Assembly: GCA_019022495.1 (NCBI GenBank)
Contig: JAFEKR010000020.1
Span: 620,001 to 684,000 of the forward strand
Direction: 5' to 3'
Source of the DNA: Epichloe hybrida
Taxonomy: Eukaryota > Ascomycota > Sordariomycetes > Hypocreales > Clavicipitaceae
DNA: 64,000 bases
The notes under the pieces are model-generated. The model saw only the letters and a program-made list of their open reading frames with translations. It did not search any database and was not told where the DNA came from. Positions within the stretch are counted from its first letter, which is position 1; every line of letters begins with the position of its first letter. A program made the translations under genes and the position numbers. This document shows positions 1 to 12,779 of the stretch, piece by piece.

Positions 1-64
1 ACCCCCGTTGGCCTATGCTCCAGATGATCCTTTTCTTTGTGTGTGCTAACCGAATAATGTACAG

Positions 65-673
65 CCGTGCCAGTCGCTCTTTGTTGCACCGTGCTCTCAC
101 ACATGGCATTTCAAATGTGTGCGATCGCTATTGACGTCGCCTCAGTATCCCATCTTTGTCTGCCCCAACTGCCGCGCAGGCGCAGATCTGGAGGCAGATG
201 TGGACGAGCCAACGGAAGAGTGGGACAACCTTGACGAGGACAAGATGGACACGGACAAGAAGGAGTCCGAAATCAGGTCAGAGGAAGAGGAGGCTTCTGC
301 TCCCGAGGCAGCAGATGCACCGAGTCCAGACGTAGATGCCATGGACGTTACAGTCAACATCAATGCGTCCGACAGCCCGAGTGGACGACTCGCGGGCGCA
401 TCATCATCCCATGCGGCCTCGGAGCCGTTGCCCATACGAAACCCAACGTCGGGCTCAGGCCGAGTTGGTCATCTTCGAGAGAACCGATCGCCGTCGCCCT
501 CGTCAAGCGGAGCCGAGGGCCCGATCACACCGAGAAATAACGCCGGACCATGGGTGTTTGACGGCAGCGCAGGGCGTCGCGCGGTAGAGGGTAATTCCGG
601 AATGCGAAGTCTCGATGCCGCAGCAGGAATCGACGTGAGCAGCGCCAACCAAAGCGACGACTCAAGTCGCTGA
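65..673 (+). CDS. dma1: FHA/RING E3 ubiquitin ligase, Dma1-like (3' part only)
   Basis: This is the C-terminal 202 codons of a gene that starts upstream of the window. The exon probably opens at 65 after an intron ending in TACAG (61-64) with a GCTAAC branch site at 45-50. The first residues form the second half of a RING finger: APCSHTWHFKC, then FVCPNC (about 92-177), that is C-x-H-x2-H/K-C followed by CPNC. Dma/Chf-type ligases in fungi share this half-RING and the acidic ADLEADVDEP stretch directly after it; the N-terminal FHA domain would lie outside the window. The rest is a Ser/Asp/Glu-rich, low-complexity tail. Family members act in the spindle checkpoint and septation as ubiquitin ligases. 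The RING half is clear; the gene name is by family resemblance. Confidence 0.75.
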   Translation, partial: PCQSLFVAPCSHTWHFKCVRSLLTSPQYPIFVCPNCRAGADLEADVDEPTEEWDNLDEDKMDTDKKESEIRSEEEEASAPEAADAPSPDVDAMDVTVNINASDSPSGRLAGASSSHAASEPLPIRNPTSGSGRVGHLRENRSPSPSSSGAEGPITPRNNAGPWVFDGSAGRRAVEGNSGMRSLDAAAGIDVSSANQSDDSSR

Positions 674-1376
674 CAAGACGAAAGATGGACGGCAAGCCAT
701 CATTTTTCTTGCTTGACTCCATTGTTGTTCCATGTCTATGACTTATCTACGCCTCTCTCTCTCTCTCTCTCTCTGTACCATTATCTTTCAAGGTTTCATT
801 TTGTCGTTCACATGGGGGTTCTTGGGTAGGTTGGCTATTTGGACTATATCATGTTACTCGGCGATGAGGGTGAAGCGGGAAACAGCATGCTTTGCATATT
901 GGCGCTGGGTATCTCAGCTTAGTAGGTAGTATTAATTCTACGATGCGGCTTGGGCTGCCGGCATTTGAGAGAGTTTGCATGTCCCGTGTCTCCTGTGGCT
1001 GCTGTACCATCTCTCCATGGGTGCTGATGAATTGAAGTGAATGGCGTGGCGACTTTTGGACACCATCGTTTGAGCCAACTCACCTCCCGACAACTTGTCC
1101 ATGTCCGTCCGGAGTGTTCCGATTTATCGCCGAGCCCATGGCCGCCAAGTTCCGCGCCCGCCAATGCCCCAATCATAATACTGACAATGGACCCACCCAC
1201 CCATCGAGGAAGCAAGCAAACTCGCTGGGTTCCAGAAATTTTGTCTCCGTCATTTCATTTCACTTCATCAGTACCTGTTCCGCATGCCAGCTTCGTAATC
1301 CGCATTGGAAATCTCTTTCGAGCCTCGCTTCTTGTCTGCTGGACAGCCACGTCTACTGCGGAGAGAACAGGGCATC
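674..1376. other. Intergenic, Dma1-like to MAS2
   Basis: No gene is supported here. It holds the 3' flank of the Dma1-like gene, a (CT)n microsatellite at about 752-774, and the promoter and leader of the next gene, which is CT-rich near 1240-1330. Confidence 0.6.
752..774 (+). repeat. (CT)n microsatellite
   Basis: About 11 CT dinucleotides in a row, roughly 80 bp after the Dma1-like stop codon. Confidence 0.9.
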
Positions 1377-3268
1377 ATGTTGCGACAGGTTACCGCGCGG
1401 CTGGGGCAGCGCGTGCCAGGGAGGACGAGATTATGGATGCCAAATGGGTATAGGCAGAAGAGAGGCATGGCAACCGTCAAGGTGGAGGGGATACCAAAGG
1501 TGTGTATACCACGGGGAGGACCCGGGGAGGACCGGAGAGGCCAGAGAGACGATGGGATTGCTGACGTTCAACCACGTTTATCCAGGAACCCACCGATCTC
1601 GACCGCATCACCACTCTGCCCAACGGCCTGCGCGTAGCGTCGGAAGCGCTTCCAGGGTCGTTTGCCGGCGTGGGCGTCTACATAGAAGCCGGGTCGCGCT
1701 TCGAGACGCCCTCCCTGCGCGGCGTGTCGCACATCATGGACCGGCTCGCGTTCAAGTCCACGCCCTCCCACACGGCCGACTCGATGCTCGAGCGGGTAGA
1801 GAACCTGGGGGGCAACATCCAGTGCGCGTCGTCCCGCGAGTCCATGATGTACCAGGCCGCCACGTTCAACAACGCCGTGCCCGAGACGGTGGCGCTCCTG
1901 GCCGAGACGATTCGCGACCCGAGCATGACCGAGGACGAGGTCGCCGAGCAGATCGAGACGGCGCGGTACGAAATCGCCGAGATCTGGGGCAAGCCCGAGC
2001 TCATCCTGCCGGAGCTCGTGCACACGGCCGCCTTCAAGGACAACACCCTGGGGAACCCGCTGCTGTGCCCGGAGGAGAGGCTGGCCGAGATTGGGAGAGA
2101 CACGGTCATGCGCTACCGGGAGAGCTTCTACCGACCCGAGAGAATGGTGCTGGCGTTTGCCGGTGTCCATCACGGCGTGGCGGTGCGGTTGGCCGAGCAG
2201 TTCTTCGGAGACATGAAGAGCAGCAGCAGCAGCCTGTCTTGTAGTACGGCGACGGGCTCAGAAACAACAACATCTGATGCTGCCGAATCCTCCGCGTCGA
2301 CAATGTCATCATCATCATCATCATCTTCTTCTTCTTCATACTCCTCCGCGGCAGCACCAACACCACCACCCACATCCAGATCTCCTCCTCCACCGCCGTC
2401 CTCCCCCTCCGCCTCCTCCAGTCTCAGGTCCAGAATCCCCTTTTTCAAGACCATTGCCACGTCGGCCCCGCGAAACGCCTCGGTCGGCCCCTCCACCTCC
2501 TCCGGCCCGACGACCTGCCTCCCGTCATCCCCATCCCACTACACAGGCGGGTTTCTCTCCCTCCCCCCCCAGCCCCCCTCCCTCAACAACACAAACTACA
2601 CACACATCCACGTCGCGTTCGAGGGCCTCCCCGTCGGCTCAGACGACATCTACGCGCTCGCCACGCTGCAGACGCTCCTCGGCGGAGGCGGCTCCTTCTC
2701 GGCCGGCGGCCCCGGCAAGGGCATGTACTCCCGCCTGTACACCAACGTGCTCAACCAGCACGGCTGGGTCGAGTCGTGCACGTCCTTCAACCACTCGTAC
2801 ACGGACTCGGGCCTCTTCGGCATCTCGGCCTCGTGCCTGCCGGGCCACACCTCGGCCATGCTCGACGTCATGTGCCAGGAGCTGCGGAGCCTGACGCTCG
2901 ACACGGGCTTCTCCCGCCTGCAGGACGGCGAGGTCTCGCGCGCAAAGAAGCAGCTCCGCTCCAGCCTCCTCATGAACCTCGAGTCGAGAATGGTCGAGCT
3001 CGAGGACCTGGGCCGCTCCGTCCAGGTCCACGGGCACAAGGTGCCCGTCCGGGAAATGTGCGCCAAGATCGCCTCCCTCACCGTCCGGGACCTGCGGAGA
3101 GTGGCCTCGATGGTCGTGGGCGGGGCCGTGGCCAACGCCGGGCTCGGGAGCGGCGCGCCCACCGTCGTCGTCCAGGAGGCGCAGGCGTATGGGCTGACGA
3201 GCCATGCCATGACGTGGGATCAGATCCAGGATCGGATCGACGCGTGGAAACTAGGGAGGAGGATCTAG
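1377..3268 (+). CDS. MAS2: Mitochondrial processing peptidase, alpha subunit
   Basis: Two exons, 1377-1499 and 1586-3268, give about 601 residues. The intron 1500-1585 starts GTGTGT, has a CTGAC branch at about 1560 and ends CAG; both exons join in phase 0. The N terminus (MLRQVTARLGQR...) is basic and hydroxylated, as in a mitochondrial presequence. An M16 fold follows. The zinc-binding HxxEH of the beta subunit is replaced by HIMDR, which marks the non-catalytic alpha subunit. The alpha hallmark glycine-rich loop GGGGSFSAGGPGKGMYSRLY is present. In the matrix the alpha subunit binds presequences while beta cleaves them. Between the two M16 halves there is a long Ser/Thr/Pro-rich insertion (2212-2430), unusual for the family, before the conserved IPFFK segment. 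The call is firm; the insertion could hide an unrecognised intron. Confidence 0.93.
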
Positions 3269-3770
3269 GAGAGGGTTCTTTTGTTCCGTTGTATGATTTT
3301 GCGGTGGACTGAACCATGTGTATACTATGGGAAAGTATTTAAAAAATGTCGACACTAGTGTTTTGAAAACATGCATTTGCAATGGTGTTCATGTCCCGCG
3401 CCATGAGCGCAGTTTCACAACGTCTAACTTGGGTCATTGACTGCACGGAACAAGACGTGCCACTGGCGGACATGCTGTGAGCCATGGGCAGCGACAGACG
3501 CAGAGGGGCCCTCGTGGCTACAGATTATACATTTGACACGAGGTAGTTTGCCCGACATGTGGATTGCGTACGTGGCTCGTGCATTACGCTATTCTATGTG
3601 ATGCCTATGCCGGCCCTGACATCTATCCCGACGCCATCCCACATCTATAGGCATCTGCCGTGGTTCCTCCTATAAACCATCGTGTGAGAGAAAGTGAGTA
3701 AATCAACGGACAAATGAAACCGAGGACACCTTGCGAGTCGGCACATGCCATTCGAGACAACACGTGGACT
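3269..3770. other. Convergent intergenic region
   Basis: Lies between the 3' ends of MAS2 (plus) and the YML020W-like gene (minus). I see no gene, only presumed 3' untranslated sequence of both. Confidence 0.6.
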
Positions 3771-6700
3771 TTATAGCTTCGAGCGGACCGCCTCCAATCG
3801 GTACTTGACATCCTTCAGCGCCTTGTTCGACGGCTTCCAATCGTCAAACTGCCGTAGTAGCTCTTCCGTCTCGTTGCTCAGCTCCGTCTTCACAAAGTCT
3901 TCCTCGAGCATGCCGCGCATGATCCACGGCAAAACATACGGATTCGTCGACGCGAGACCTCCTTCTCGGGGTTTCTCCACCACGCAGGGAACAGGGCTCG
4001 GCGTGGATGTTGTCTCGAGAGCATGCGAGATGGCGAGATCGTACACTGCCGGGTCGTAGTAGAGACGTGAGTGGCCCTCGCCAGAGTACAACGATCCGGC
4101 CAGCGCCATGGACAACTCGCGAACCAGACCGTGGTCGGTGATGCCGAGGTTTCGTATTTTCAGGGCGAACCCGACGAGGTGGGCTATGAAGTCTGGTGCG
4201 TGGACGCGTCCGTCGATGAAGACGGCGCGGTAGATGTATGGATGGCTGGCGGGAGAATATACGGCGGACTAAGGTGGGCAGTGTTTCATGTTAGCACTTC
4301 CCTTTCGGTCATTGGTTTGCTCATCTGTATTTCGCGGGGCTGTCGCTGTGACTGACCTCCATGGGCACAAGTTGATCGTCGATGCTGCCGATAAACGTCA
4401 CCCTAGCTCCGTAATCCAGCACACGCTTGAGAGACGCCTCGAAACGCTGCGAGTTGGCGCTCTGGGGGTTTCCGAAATCCCACAATTCCGCGGCTGAGCC
4501 CATGAGTATGCTCGACTTGTACTCTGGAAAAGGCCCCAGGGCGACCCCTGCCATGGCGCAGACACCAATCTTTGCGTCTGTGATGATACCCATGTCGATG
4601 AGCTTCTCTAGCAAAATGATGCTCACGGGAACCCCCTGTGAATGACACGCCAGGATGATGAAGTCAGCGTTGCGGATGTGATCTATCCAGTTGAGCATGA
4701 GCTTCCACAGGTTATCTACGCGATCGCTGATTCTGCCCTCGCCCTCCAGGGCAACCTTTTCAATCTCGCAGTCTGGCGAACCGTGGGCATCGGTCCATCG
4801 GCGAATGGCCTCCGCACAGAGATTGGCGAACCGCAACGATGTTCCCGTCGGTTGGCCGATCATGGGGCGGAGGAAGGTCGCGGGAAACAGCCCGTGTACG
4901 CCGATAGCGATGGCCTTGCGAATCTTGGGTGGATCTTTGGTCCGGAATACGTGGTTCGCGGCCGGCTGCGAAGTGCGTAGCAGCAGCTGGGTAATTTGCT
5001 GCAAAATGGATGGATTCTCCTTCATCCGATATGTACTCGAGAACGAAGGCAGTAGCAGGTTGGGGGGATGCTTCGAAGCCGACTCCGACTCTGCTATGGA
5101 ATTGCTCGATGACTCGGCTTTTGTTGATGGTGCCGACAGCTTTTGCTCCCTGGCTGGAGGAAGGGGAAGTCCCTGAGGTTCGTGCGCAGTAGCACTGGTG
5201 GCTGTCGATGCGTCCGAGTTCTCAACTGTATCCAGAGACACTGGCCGTACTCTCTTCTTTTTCCGCCACGTTGATCTCGTCTCTGGCTGAACATCCCGTG
5301 ATGAGGTGTCTCGTTTGGGGCCCTTGTTCTGAGGACCAGTAACGTCACCTTCGTTCATTCTCCTCGGTTGCGCTTCAGACCCGTCTCCCATGATGGCCAT
5401 CTCACCCGACTCCGAATTTGAACCCTTTATACCGGTTTTGCTGGGTGATGCCCTTGACCAGAACGCCCATGTTGAACCAGCCTTGGGTGTGGTTGCCTGT
5501 TCCGAGGTCTTCGGAACAGTCGCAGTCGCCTCGGGAGCATCCTGCGTCACAATGTCCCCCTGGGCTCTAATCTTGCCATCCTTCTCAGCATCGGGTGCCC
5601 TCATCTTGTCGTGTGTAGAGGACCAAAATCCGAACCAAGTCGATGACGCAGCAGGTGCGCTCGGAGGAGGATCCCGAGGTACGAAGTCTGAAGCTGCAAC
5701 CTGAGCCGGAGGAGTGACTGGTCGATTTTCCGTTGTTTGCTCGGCCGCCTTGTCGGGCTTAGCAATTGTCGTATTGTCTTGTTGTTCTGTGGTCTGCGGT
5801 GCTTTCGACCACCATCCGAGCCAACCTGACGCAGGTGCTGCACCTTGTTGGGCTGCAGGTGTGATGGATTCGGAAGACGTGTCCCGCGGAGGGTTTGCTG
5901 CATCGACTGCAAGCGTACCTCTGCTGCTTTCTGCAGGATCTTCTGATTTTGTGGTGTCTTGTTCCTTGTCGTGGGTTATGTCGTCAACGGTGCCGTCGGT
6001 TGCAGTGATTCCGGCGCTCATTCCACCATCTTCGGGGACCTTTGCTAAAGATATGGACCGCGAATTGCTGCGAATACTCGCAGTCTCGGCCGCCTTCTTC
6101 TTGGTTGATTCGAAACGCCCTAGATCTGGGGCTGCTCTGGACCGGACAGTTCCACCTAGAATGTTTTCACGTGCAACCGAAGTCGAGGCGGAGGCTTTCC
6201 TCGGTGTTTTGGGCCACGGGCCGTACCAGCTCTTGGCCTTGCGGACCTGTGATGAGAAGAGCATGGAGATTAGCAAAAACGATCAAAGCAGGCTGCCGAG
6301 GCACTGCTACAACGGACGCGCGTACCTACCTGTTTCTGGTTTATGGTGTCGGGAAGGGCCGCAGCATGAGGGTTCGTGGGAACGGACGGTGGCATTGGCG
6401 GGATCGGAGGGATTCGAGATGGTAGAAGAGGGGCTTCCGAGGCAACATGCTGGTGTCCCTTGGCGATGCTACATGTAGTCGTCTTACATGTAGCCTTCTC
6501 ACCATCGCGGCTGGATGCGGGCGTCAGAGTGGGTGGGAACGTCGACGTGGACGTGGGCAAGGGCAAGGGCATGGGGAGGGGGAGGGGGGACCTGGTGGGC
6601 GGCACTTGTGGTGACGCCTGTGACGTAGCGAAGCCCGCCTGTGGTTGCGGTGGTTGCGGTGGTTGTGGTTGGGGTTGTGGTTGTGCATGCGACCTGGTCT

Positions 6701-6809
6701 GCGTGGCCAGCTCCCGACTCACAGCCGTTGTCGCCGCGGCCGGATTATGACCCTTTCTCTTCCGCGGAAGGAGCATATTTATCGCGAAGCCTGTGGCCCT
6801 GAAGCGCAA
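3771..6809 (-). CDS. YML020W-like protein with alpha/beta-hydrolase-like domain
   Basis: Three exons on the minus strand: 6809-6330, 6246-4357 and 4268-3771, about 955 residues. Introns are 6329-6247 (GTAGGT...ACAG) and 4356-4269 (GTCAGT...TTAG), both phase 0. The first 160 residues are Pro/Gln-rich and low-complexity, and the middle is Ser/Thr/Ala-rich with repeated short W-G-F/W-W-S patches. The conserved part is C-terminal: IAIGVHGLFPATFLRP, then LACHSQGVP, which resembles a serine-hydrolase elbow, and SIDDQLVPME near the last intron. The final exon (YIYRAVFIDGR... to GHSRLYYDPAVYDLAISHA) is also strongly protein-like. This arrangement matches fungal homologs of yeast YML020W, whose function is not established. 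The elbow suggests lipase-like chemistry, but that is inference. It is divergent to RRP5. Confidence 0.85.
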
Positions 6810-7195
6810 TGCTCAAAATTGAAAGAGGTGTGGTGGTGGTGGTTTGGAATCAACAATCAACCTGGTGACATGAGTGCCGCTGGACTGGCATGCACTGGCA
6901 AGTGCAGTGCCTCGAGTGCTGAAGTCGAGTGCTGCAGTCGAGTGCTGGTTACCACTACATAAGTTCCTGTCAGCCTTAACAATGCGCAGCGCCCCACCAG
7001 CCTGCGCCACACCTTGGTGCCTGCGCGCCCCAGTCTCTGATTGCCCATCTCTATCGTTATCGCTTATCAGCGTCCCGCAAGGAAAAAAAAAATCCATCCA
7101 ACCCCAGCAAATATACAGAATAACTTGATGGTCGGGAACTTCTGCGGTTTAAGGATCAAGGCACGGCGTCACAGTTTTCGCCGCCATTCCTCACC
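6810..7195. promoter_or_regulatory. Divergent promoter between YML020W-like gene and RRP5
   Basis: A 386-bp gap between two start codons on opposite strands, so it must carry both promoters. It contains short direct repeats of a GAGTGCTG/CAGTCGAGTGCTG type (about 6900-6950) and an A9 run at 7083-7091. No factor site is recognised with confidence. Confidence 0.5.
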
Positions 7196-10100
7196 ATGAG
7201 TAATCTCAAGCGCAAGGATGCGCCTGGAGGCCAACCTCCTGCAAAATCCGCCAGAAATTCCAAAGAGGGTCGACCTTCAAAACCAGACGCTCCCGCGGCG
7301 AACAAGGCCGCAAAGGCGGGCAAGCAATCCAGGAAGACTGCCGAGCCCAGCGACGACCGCAGCAAAGCCCCAGTCGTCTCCTTGTTGAAGGATGAAGAGC
7401 CCATCTTTCCTCGAGGTGGCGGAAGTGTTCTCACGCCATTGGAACAAAAGCAAATTCAATTGGAAGCCAGGGCCGACGCACGTCGTGAAGAAGAGTTTGA
7501 GACGAGCGGTGGCAAGACACAAAAGAAGCCGCTACAGAAGAAGAGGAAGACATCCACAAAGGGAGGCAAGAAGGGCTCCGAAAAGCAAGATACCGAGGAC
7601 TCCGTGAAAGTTGACAGTCTTAGCTTCAAGGTAATTTTCACATCGAGAACGGTCATCGCAAGGGTCGTAAATACAACTAACGCTGCCGCACAGAAACTCG
7701 TCAAAGGGTCCCTCGTCCTCGCACAGGTCACCAGGATAAATAATCTGGACCTGGAAGTTGCCCTACCAAACAACCTTACCGGCCATGTATCGATAGTTGC
7801 CGTTTCCGAGCAACTGACCAACCGACTGCAGGAAGATGCCGCGCAGCAAGACGATAACGACGAAGACCAAGACGACGACAATGACGAAACCGATGTCGAC
7901 CTCAAAGCCATGTTTTCAATTGGCCAGTACTTGCGAGCATACGTCGTTTCTACCATGGACGAGTCAGTTGTAGGCAAACACAGGCGAAAGATCGAGCTCT
8001 CTCTCAGGCCATCTGAGACAAACTCGGGTTTAACCAAAGATGATGTGGTTGCCAACAGCACCGTCATGGCATCCATCATCAGTGTCGAAGATCGTGGCTG
8101 TGTCATGGACGTCGGAATTCCTGATCTCCGTGCTTTCTTACCTAATGGCGAGATAGATTCCACGATTGACCAGGCTAGCCTCCAAGAAGGTGCTGTTTTT
8201 CTCTGCCACGTCACCAGCAAAGGTTCCAATGGCAATGTAGCCCAGCTATCGTTGCTGCAGAAGAAGCTCGGCAACGTCAACAATGTGCCTGCGGAGGCTA
8301 CCACGATCAACACCTTCCTGCCGGGTACAACAGTCAACGTCATTGTCACCAACACGGATAGACGTGGCCTTGCAGGCAAGGTTCTCGGCCACCTAGATGT
8401 TACTGCCGACCTGATTCACTCGGGAATTGGCCCCAACAACACTAACCTCGAGTCTTCCTACAAGATTGGGTCCAAGGTCAAAGCAAGAGTAATTTGCAAT
8501 TTCCCCGCCGCAAAGGAGCCCAAACTTGGCATCTCCCTGCTCACACACATCACATCGCTCTCGCGAAAACACCCTGCCAGGGAGACCAAGAAGCTTCCTA
8601 CCGAAGTGCTGCCTATATCATCATTGGTCGAAAAGTGTACCATCAAACACGTCGAGTCTGAGATTGGTCTTTTCGTCGATGTCGGCATTGCAGGGCTCTC
8701 TGGATTCGTTCACATTTCACGAGTCAAGGATGGCAAAATCGACGCTCTGTATGATGCTAGTGGGCCATATCAGGTGGACTCAGTTCACAAGGGCCGCGTT
8801 ATCGGTTACAGTGAGGTAGATGGTGTTTTCCATCTGTCCTTTGAAAAGAGCATCCTCGAACAGGAGTACATTCGTCTTGAAGATGTTCCTGTGGGTGCAG
8901 TCATCACATGCGAGATCGAGAAGCTGGTCATCAAAGAGGAAGGTGTCAGTGGATTGATTTTGAAGATTGCTGAAGGAATAACTGGCTTTGTTGCCGAGCG
9001 TCACCTCTCTGACATTAAGTTACAACACCCCGAGAAGAAGTTCCGAGAGGGCATGAAGGTTAAGGCGCGAGTTCTCTCCAGCAACCCATCAAGAAAGCAG
9101 ATCCGACTTACCCTCAAAAAGACACTCGTCAACTCTGACGCGCCAGTCATTAAATCTTATGAAGATGCCGTCGTTGGCATGCAAGCCCCCGGAACCATCA
9201 TCAAGCTTCAGTCAAATGGTGCCCACATTCAGTTCTATGGCTCCCTCAAGGGTTTCTTGCCCATCTCTGAGATGAGTGAAGCCTACATTCGTGACCCTAC
9301 TGAGCATTTCCGCGTTGGCCAGGTCGTCAGTGTTCATGTTCTTGACGTGGATCCTGAACAGCGCCGGCTCATTGTTTCCTGCAAGGATCCCGGGGCTTTC
9401 GGGTTGGACAAGCAAACTGCCCTCAAAAACCTAAAGGTTGGCGATCTGGTCGCCGCAAAAGTCACCCAAAAGACGGAGGACCAAGTCTTCGTCGAACTCG
9501 CCGACAGTCGATTGAAGGCTATCCTGCCCGTTGGACACCTCACCGACAAGTCGGCCTCGAAGAACCAGTATGCCATGAAGCGTATTTCCGCCGGCCAGAC
9601 TCTGTCCAATCTCATGGTTCTGGATAAGAACGAGCAGCGAAGGGCCATCATCTTGACCCAGAAGCCAAGCCTCGTCGATGCCTCCAAGGAAGGAAAATTA
9701 CTTGCGGTTTTCGACGACGCCAAGGAAGGCGCCGTTGTGCCCGGATTTGTGAGAAATGTCACCCCAACCGCTGTTTTTGTCGAGTTCGCTGGTCGTCTGA
9801 ACGCCCTCTTGCCGAAATCCCGACTATCTTCCGAAATCCAATCCAAACCGGATTTTGGCATGCACAAGTACGAGTCAATTGAGGTCAAGGTCATCTCAGT
9901 GATCAACGACCTGCGCCGAATCATGGTTGCCCCCGCCACTGGAGCCTCTCACGGTCCATCCGCCAAGCAGCCGAAAGAAAAGTCGGCAGCCCCTGCTGAT
10001 GGTCTAGGCTTCGGCACCGTTGTCTTGGCAAAGATTACTTCCATCAAGGACACCCAACTCAACGTTCAGCTCGTGGGCAGCCAAGTTCAGGGCCGAGTGG

Positions 10101-12779
10101 ATGTTTCCCAAGTCTTCGACAACTGGGAAGACATCACAAACCCCAAGGACCCCCTCGAGGAGTTCCGTAGGAAACAGGAGATCAAGGTGAAAATAATCGG
10201 CGTTCACGATGCCAAGGACCACCGATTCCTGCCCTTTACTCACCGCTCAGCCCATTCTGTCCTTGAGTTGACGGCGAAGCGAAGCGAAGTCGAAGCAGAC
10301 AACCCTACTCCTCTTTCACTCGAGTCTCTGAAGGTCGGCGACTCTCACATCGCCTACGTCAACAATGTCACGCCGCAATTCCTCTGGGTCAACCTGTCAC
10401 CAGATATTCGAGGTCGAGTATCAGCGATGGAGGCGTCTGACGATCTCTCTCTTCTCAATGATCTGGAGGCAAATTTCCCCATTGGATCAGCGCTCAGGGT
10501 CAGAATCACGTCAGTCGACACTCAGAAAAACCATCTCGACTTATCGGCGCGCTCTTCCGCCGAGTCCAAGGGAATTGACTGGACGTCGTTGAAGCAGAAC
10601 ATGGTTCTGCCTGGCAAGATCACCAAAGTCAATGAAAGGCAAGTTATGGTCAAGCTCAGTGAAATAGTTTCTGGTCCTGTCCACCTGCCTGATATGGCCG
10701 ACAACTACGACGATATCAACACCTTGAGCTATAAAAAGAACCAGATTGTACGAGTGTCCATTGTTGACGTGGACGTCAGCAACAAGAGGCTCAGACTGTC
10801 CATGCGCCCGTCCCGCATCATGAGTTCCACACTTCCTGTTGCAGACAAGGAGATCACGAGCGTGTCGCAGATTGCCGCGGGCGATGTTGTTCGCGGGTTT
10901 GTCAAGAACGTATCAGACAAGGGCCTGTTTGTTTTACTAGGAGGGTACATCACCGCCATGGTCAAGATTTCCAACCTTTCCGATCGGTTTTTGAAGGAGT
11001 GGAAAGATGAATTTCAAATTGACCAGCTTGTGAGGGGCCGCGTTCTTTCCGTTGACTCTGCGCTCAAGCAAGTCGAACTCAGCTTGAAGTCTTCTGTCGT
11101 GGACGAGGACTTTGTCCCGCTCATTACTTACAATGACATCAAGGAGGGCCAGGTTGTCACGGGCAAAGTACGAAAGGTCGAAGAGTTTGGTGCTTTCATT
11201 CTTGTGGACAACTCGACCAACGTTAGTGGCTTGTGCCACCGAAGTCAAATGGCAGATCAAGCGGTCAAAGATGCCACCAAGCTCTACAAGGAGGGTGACG
11301 CTGTCAAGGCCCTCGTTCTCGAAGTGAAGGCTGCAGAGCGGAAGATCAGCTTTGGTCTGAAACCTTCTCTCTTCGACGAAGACACAGCCATGGATTCGGA
11401 TGAATCAGACGCCGGTGTAGCCCTGAATGGTGATGGTGATGGTGATGAGGAGGAGGAGGAGGAAGATGAGGGCAGCGACGACGAAGAACTGGATGACGAG
11501 CAAAAAGCCTTGTTGGAGAAGCTCCTGGCTAATGACGGTGGCAACGTTCCGGACGAAGACGAGGAAGAGGAAGAAGAAGATGAGGAAATGAAGGACGCCT
11601 CAGCAAAGAAGTCCAGTGGCTTGGGTCTTGGGAAGAAGAGCGCATGGTCTGTCGATCCGTTCGATGAAGCAGGACCTGATTCAGAAGACGAGGAGGAACC
11701 AGACCAGAACGAAGGTGACAAAAAGAAGAAGAAGAAACGGAGAAAGGGTGAGATTGAACTCGATCGCACTGCCGAACTTGACGCCCACGGGCCTCAAACG
11801 TCTAGCGATTATGAGCGGCTTTTGTTAGGTCAACCCGACTCATCCGAGCTATGGATTGCGTATATGGCCTTCCAAATGCAAGTGAGCGAATTGCCCAAAG
11901 CGAGAGAGGTAGCTGAGCGCGCCATCAAGAGCATCAACATTCGGGAAGAAACCGAGAAGCTCAATGTCTGGGTTGCTTACCTCAACTTGGAAGTTGCCTA
12001 CGGAACCAAGCAAACTGTTGAAGAAGTTTTCAAAAGAGCCTGTCAGTATAATGATGAGCAGGAGGTTCATGAGCGCTTGGCCAGTATCTACATCCAATCT
12101 GAAAAGCTGAAGGTGAGTTTTTTTTTTTTTTTTTTTTTTTTTCCCCTGCTTTCTTTTTCTTCTTTGCCTCCCCTATCGGAACGCCCGCACAGAAAACGAC
12201 ACATGCTAACTTGAGACGCAAAAGCTCGCCGATGAGTTATTCGAAACGATGCTGAAGAAGTTTGGTGGCAAAGCCCCCAACGTGTGGACAAACTACGCGC
12301 ACTTCCTCTTTGTCACCCTGGGCCAGCCACCTCGTGCAAGAGCACTTCTCCCACGGGCCATGCAACAGCTTGACAAGCATCATCATCAGAGCATCGTCAG
12401 CCGGTTTGCGGCACTCGAGTTCCGCTCGTCCAACGGTGAGCCAGAACGCGGCCGCACAATGTTTGAAGGCTTATTAGCCGCGTACCCCAAGAAGGGCGAC
12501 GTCTGGAGCCAGCTGCTGGACCTGGAGATGGGTGTAGCCGGCTCCGAAGCAGATGCCACCACCGTCAGAGATGTGTTTGAGCGCCGCACTCGTGTGAAGG
12601 GTCTGAAGCCCCGGCAAGCAGAGAAGTGGTTCCGCAGATGGGCGGCATGGGAGGAGAAGCTGGATCCCAAAGGCAAAGACAAGGTCATGGCCAAGGCTCA
12701 AGACTGGGCCGCTTTGTTCAAGGCCAGGAAGCAGCAGGCCGAGGCTGCGGCGCAGGAAGACGAGGAGATGGAGGAATGA
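7196..12779 (+). CDS. RRP5: rRNA biogenesis protein RRP5
   Basis: Three exons (7196-7630, 7694-12112, 12225-12779) give about 1802 residues; yeast Rrp5 has 1729. The N terminus is Lys/Ala-rich. A long tandem array of S1 RNA-binding domains runs from KLVKGSLVLAQVTRI to about 11370, with a typical repeat seen in VVTGKVRKVEEFGAFI. An acidic linker (EEEEEEDEGSDDEE) and a Lys-rich patch follow, then C-terminal HAT/TPR-like repeats (ELWIAYMAFQ, NVWVAYLNLE, NVWTNYAHFL). Rrp5 is needed for both 18S and 5.8S rRNA maturation in the nucleolus. Intron 1 (7631-7693, GTAATT, CTAAC, ACAG) is 63 nt and stop-free, so it can be misread as coding. Intron 2 (12113-12224) begins GTGAGT followed by 25 T and has a GCTAAC branch. 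Confidence 0.95.
12118..12142 (+). repeat. Poly-T run inside RRP5 intron 2
   Basis: 25 consecutive T directly after the GTGAG donor of the second RRP5 intron. Such runs are prone to length error and length polymorphism. Confidence 0.9.

Noticed and set aside
2106..3205. Long minus-strand and alternate-frame open frames over MAS2
   Set aside because: They are shadows of a GC-rich coding exon; the plus-strand frame carries all the conserved M16 motifs.
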